Source: Sycobia sp. Sy_11 (taxonomy: Eukaryota > Arthropoda > Insecta > Hymenoptera > Epichrysomallidae). Taken from it: DNA of 64,000 nt. The stretch lies in contig JACCIC010000168.1 in NCBI GenBank assembly GCA_018907035.1, positions 549,501 through 613,500 of the forward strand, written 5' to 3'. Of the stretch, positions 62,951 through 64,000 are shown piece by piece. The position numbers and the translations under genes were made by a program. The notes under the pieces were generated by a model, which did no database searches, was not told the origin of the DNA, and was given only the letters and a program-made list of their open reading frames with translations. The first letter of the stretch is position 1, and every line of letters begins with the position of its first letter.

Positions 62951-64000
62951 ATATAATGTGTACAATTTATAATTGGCATTCCTATATAAAACTATAAAAT
63001 TTGCAAATGTTCGTAATGGCTGCTATTTTGAATTGGGCTACGATTAAATGCTCGAGGATTGAACTCGGGAAATTTCAGGAATGAACTGAAAACTAAAAAA
63101 TAATCTAAAAAAGAAAAATATATTAAATTTAAAGCACTAGAATACAAAAACTAATAAAATCAGGTCTTTCATCCTGCCTTCTGGTTCTCGGGACTCGGAA
63201 CTTGTTACAGTCAGGAACCTGCCTCGTCGCATGAAAAAGACGAACCGCCGTTACTGACAACAAGCATGGGACATAAATAGCGAAAGATACAGCATCTCAT
63301 GCGCGCTATATTTTATTCTTGTTGTTTTTGTTTTCGTTGTTGCTGCTGCCGCCAGCTCGTCGTCGTATTTGTTATTGTTGTTGTTGTCGTTGTTACATCG
63401 TTTCGTATATTGAACATTCTATACTTTATTCATCGCTAATTTTATCTCAATTAAAATTTTTTTTTTTATACGTCTTCATTCAAATGTTTTAATAACTTTA
63501 AACAATTCTATTAATTTCATCCGCTTTGCAGTTAAAGTCGAATTTTCATCCCGTCATATTCTCCGAATATCATCACTAATTCTTTTTAAAATGATTAACA
63601 ATCGCAAGCTTGTGATAATAATTAGAAAATGTTCTATTTTTAATATGGAGTTTCTGTTTGATTAAAAATTTAATTCAATATTTGAATTGTTAAAAGCGCA
63701 CACGACATTTAATATTAAAACAATCATGCTATAAAATGAAAACTTTAATGGATGGAGTATTGTATAATTTGATGCTGATAATTTAAGCTTTTTACGTAAT
63801 CATCAGATGTATTTTCAAAGCTCGTTTCAAGTCAGTTTCCAAAAATTCAATTCGTAAAAAATTATTAAAAAAAAATGTTTTTCATAGTTTGTAGATTATT
63901 GGTTATGAATATACTATGTAGTGATAATGGGACGATAAGAAACTTCTTACCAAGGAAATGATTAAAAAAGCCACAAAAACTGTATATAGTTCTATTAGGC

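Larger units (their letters stand above)
52615..64000. other. Probable long first intron of the 52-kb gene
   Basis: No convincing plus- or minus-strand exon was found. The region is packed with TA, CT/GA, GT and trinucleotide arrays, mixed with CpG-rich patches near 54.9-55.4, 58.6-60.8 and 63.3 kb. Both arms of a 78-bp inverted repeat lie here. Frames of up to 212 residues are translations of repeats and C-rich DNA. Confidence 0.5.

Overview
The window looks like the nuclear genome of an insect. It has short GT-AG introns (mostly 60-100 bp in the central genes), single-copy animal orthologues, arthropod-type TCAGT initiators at two inferred promoters, and very many long (TA)n, (CT/GA)n and (CA/GT)n microsatellites. 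A hymenopteran is my best guess, but nothing in the sequence alone proves the order. There is no bacterial operon structure, CRISPR array or prophage.

Layout. (1) About 1-12,180: a minus-strand gene for a cell-surface Ig-FN3 receptor-like protein. A signal-peptide exon, one Ig exon, two FN3 exons and one transmembrane exon are spread over about 9.6 kb, and the gene continues past the left edge. (2) 12.2-18.5 kb: intergenic DNA with microsatellites and two foldback sequences. (3) 18.5-46.3 kb: a compact, AT-rich core with almost no microsatellites, holding four well-resolved genes: KIAA0319-like (+, 12 coding exons), DCPS scavenger decapping enzyme (-, 4 exons), RBM25 splicing regulator (-, 11 exons) and VRK1 chromatin kinase (+, 9 exons). 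All exon phases could be joined by hand except at VRK1 exon 7/8. KIAA0319-like and DCPS are convergent; RBM25 and VRK1 are divergent. (4) 46.3-51.7 kb: VRK1 3' flank, then microsatellite-rich intergenic DNA. (5) 51.7-52.6 kb: an inferred TATA-less promoter, 5' leader and first coding exon of an unidentified plus-strand gene. Its next exon is not visible, so the remaining 11.4 kb is probably mostly a microsatellite-filled first intron. That stretch also holds both arms of a diverged 78-bp inverted repeat.

The core genes are housekeeping functions: mRNA cap scavenging, splicing, chromatin phosphorylation and membrane trafficking. I see no sign that they form one pathway. I found no clear new biological system. 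The items most worth a second look are the 78-bp inverted repeat pair, a 167-bp foldback element, the VRK1 frame conflict, possible unannotated exons in a long RBM25 intron, the sharp boundary between microsatellite-rich and microsatellite-poor DNA, and the unidentified gene at 52.4 kb.
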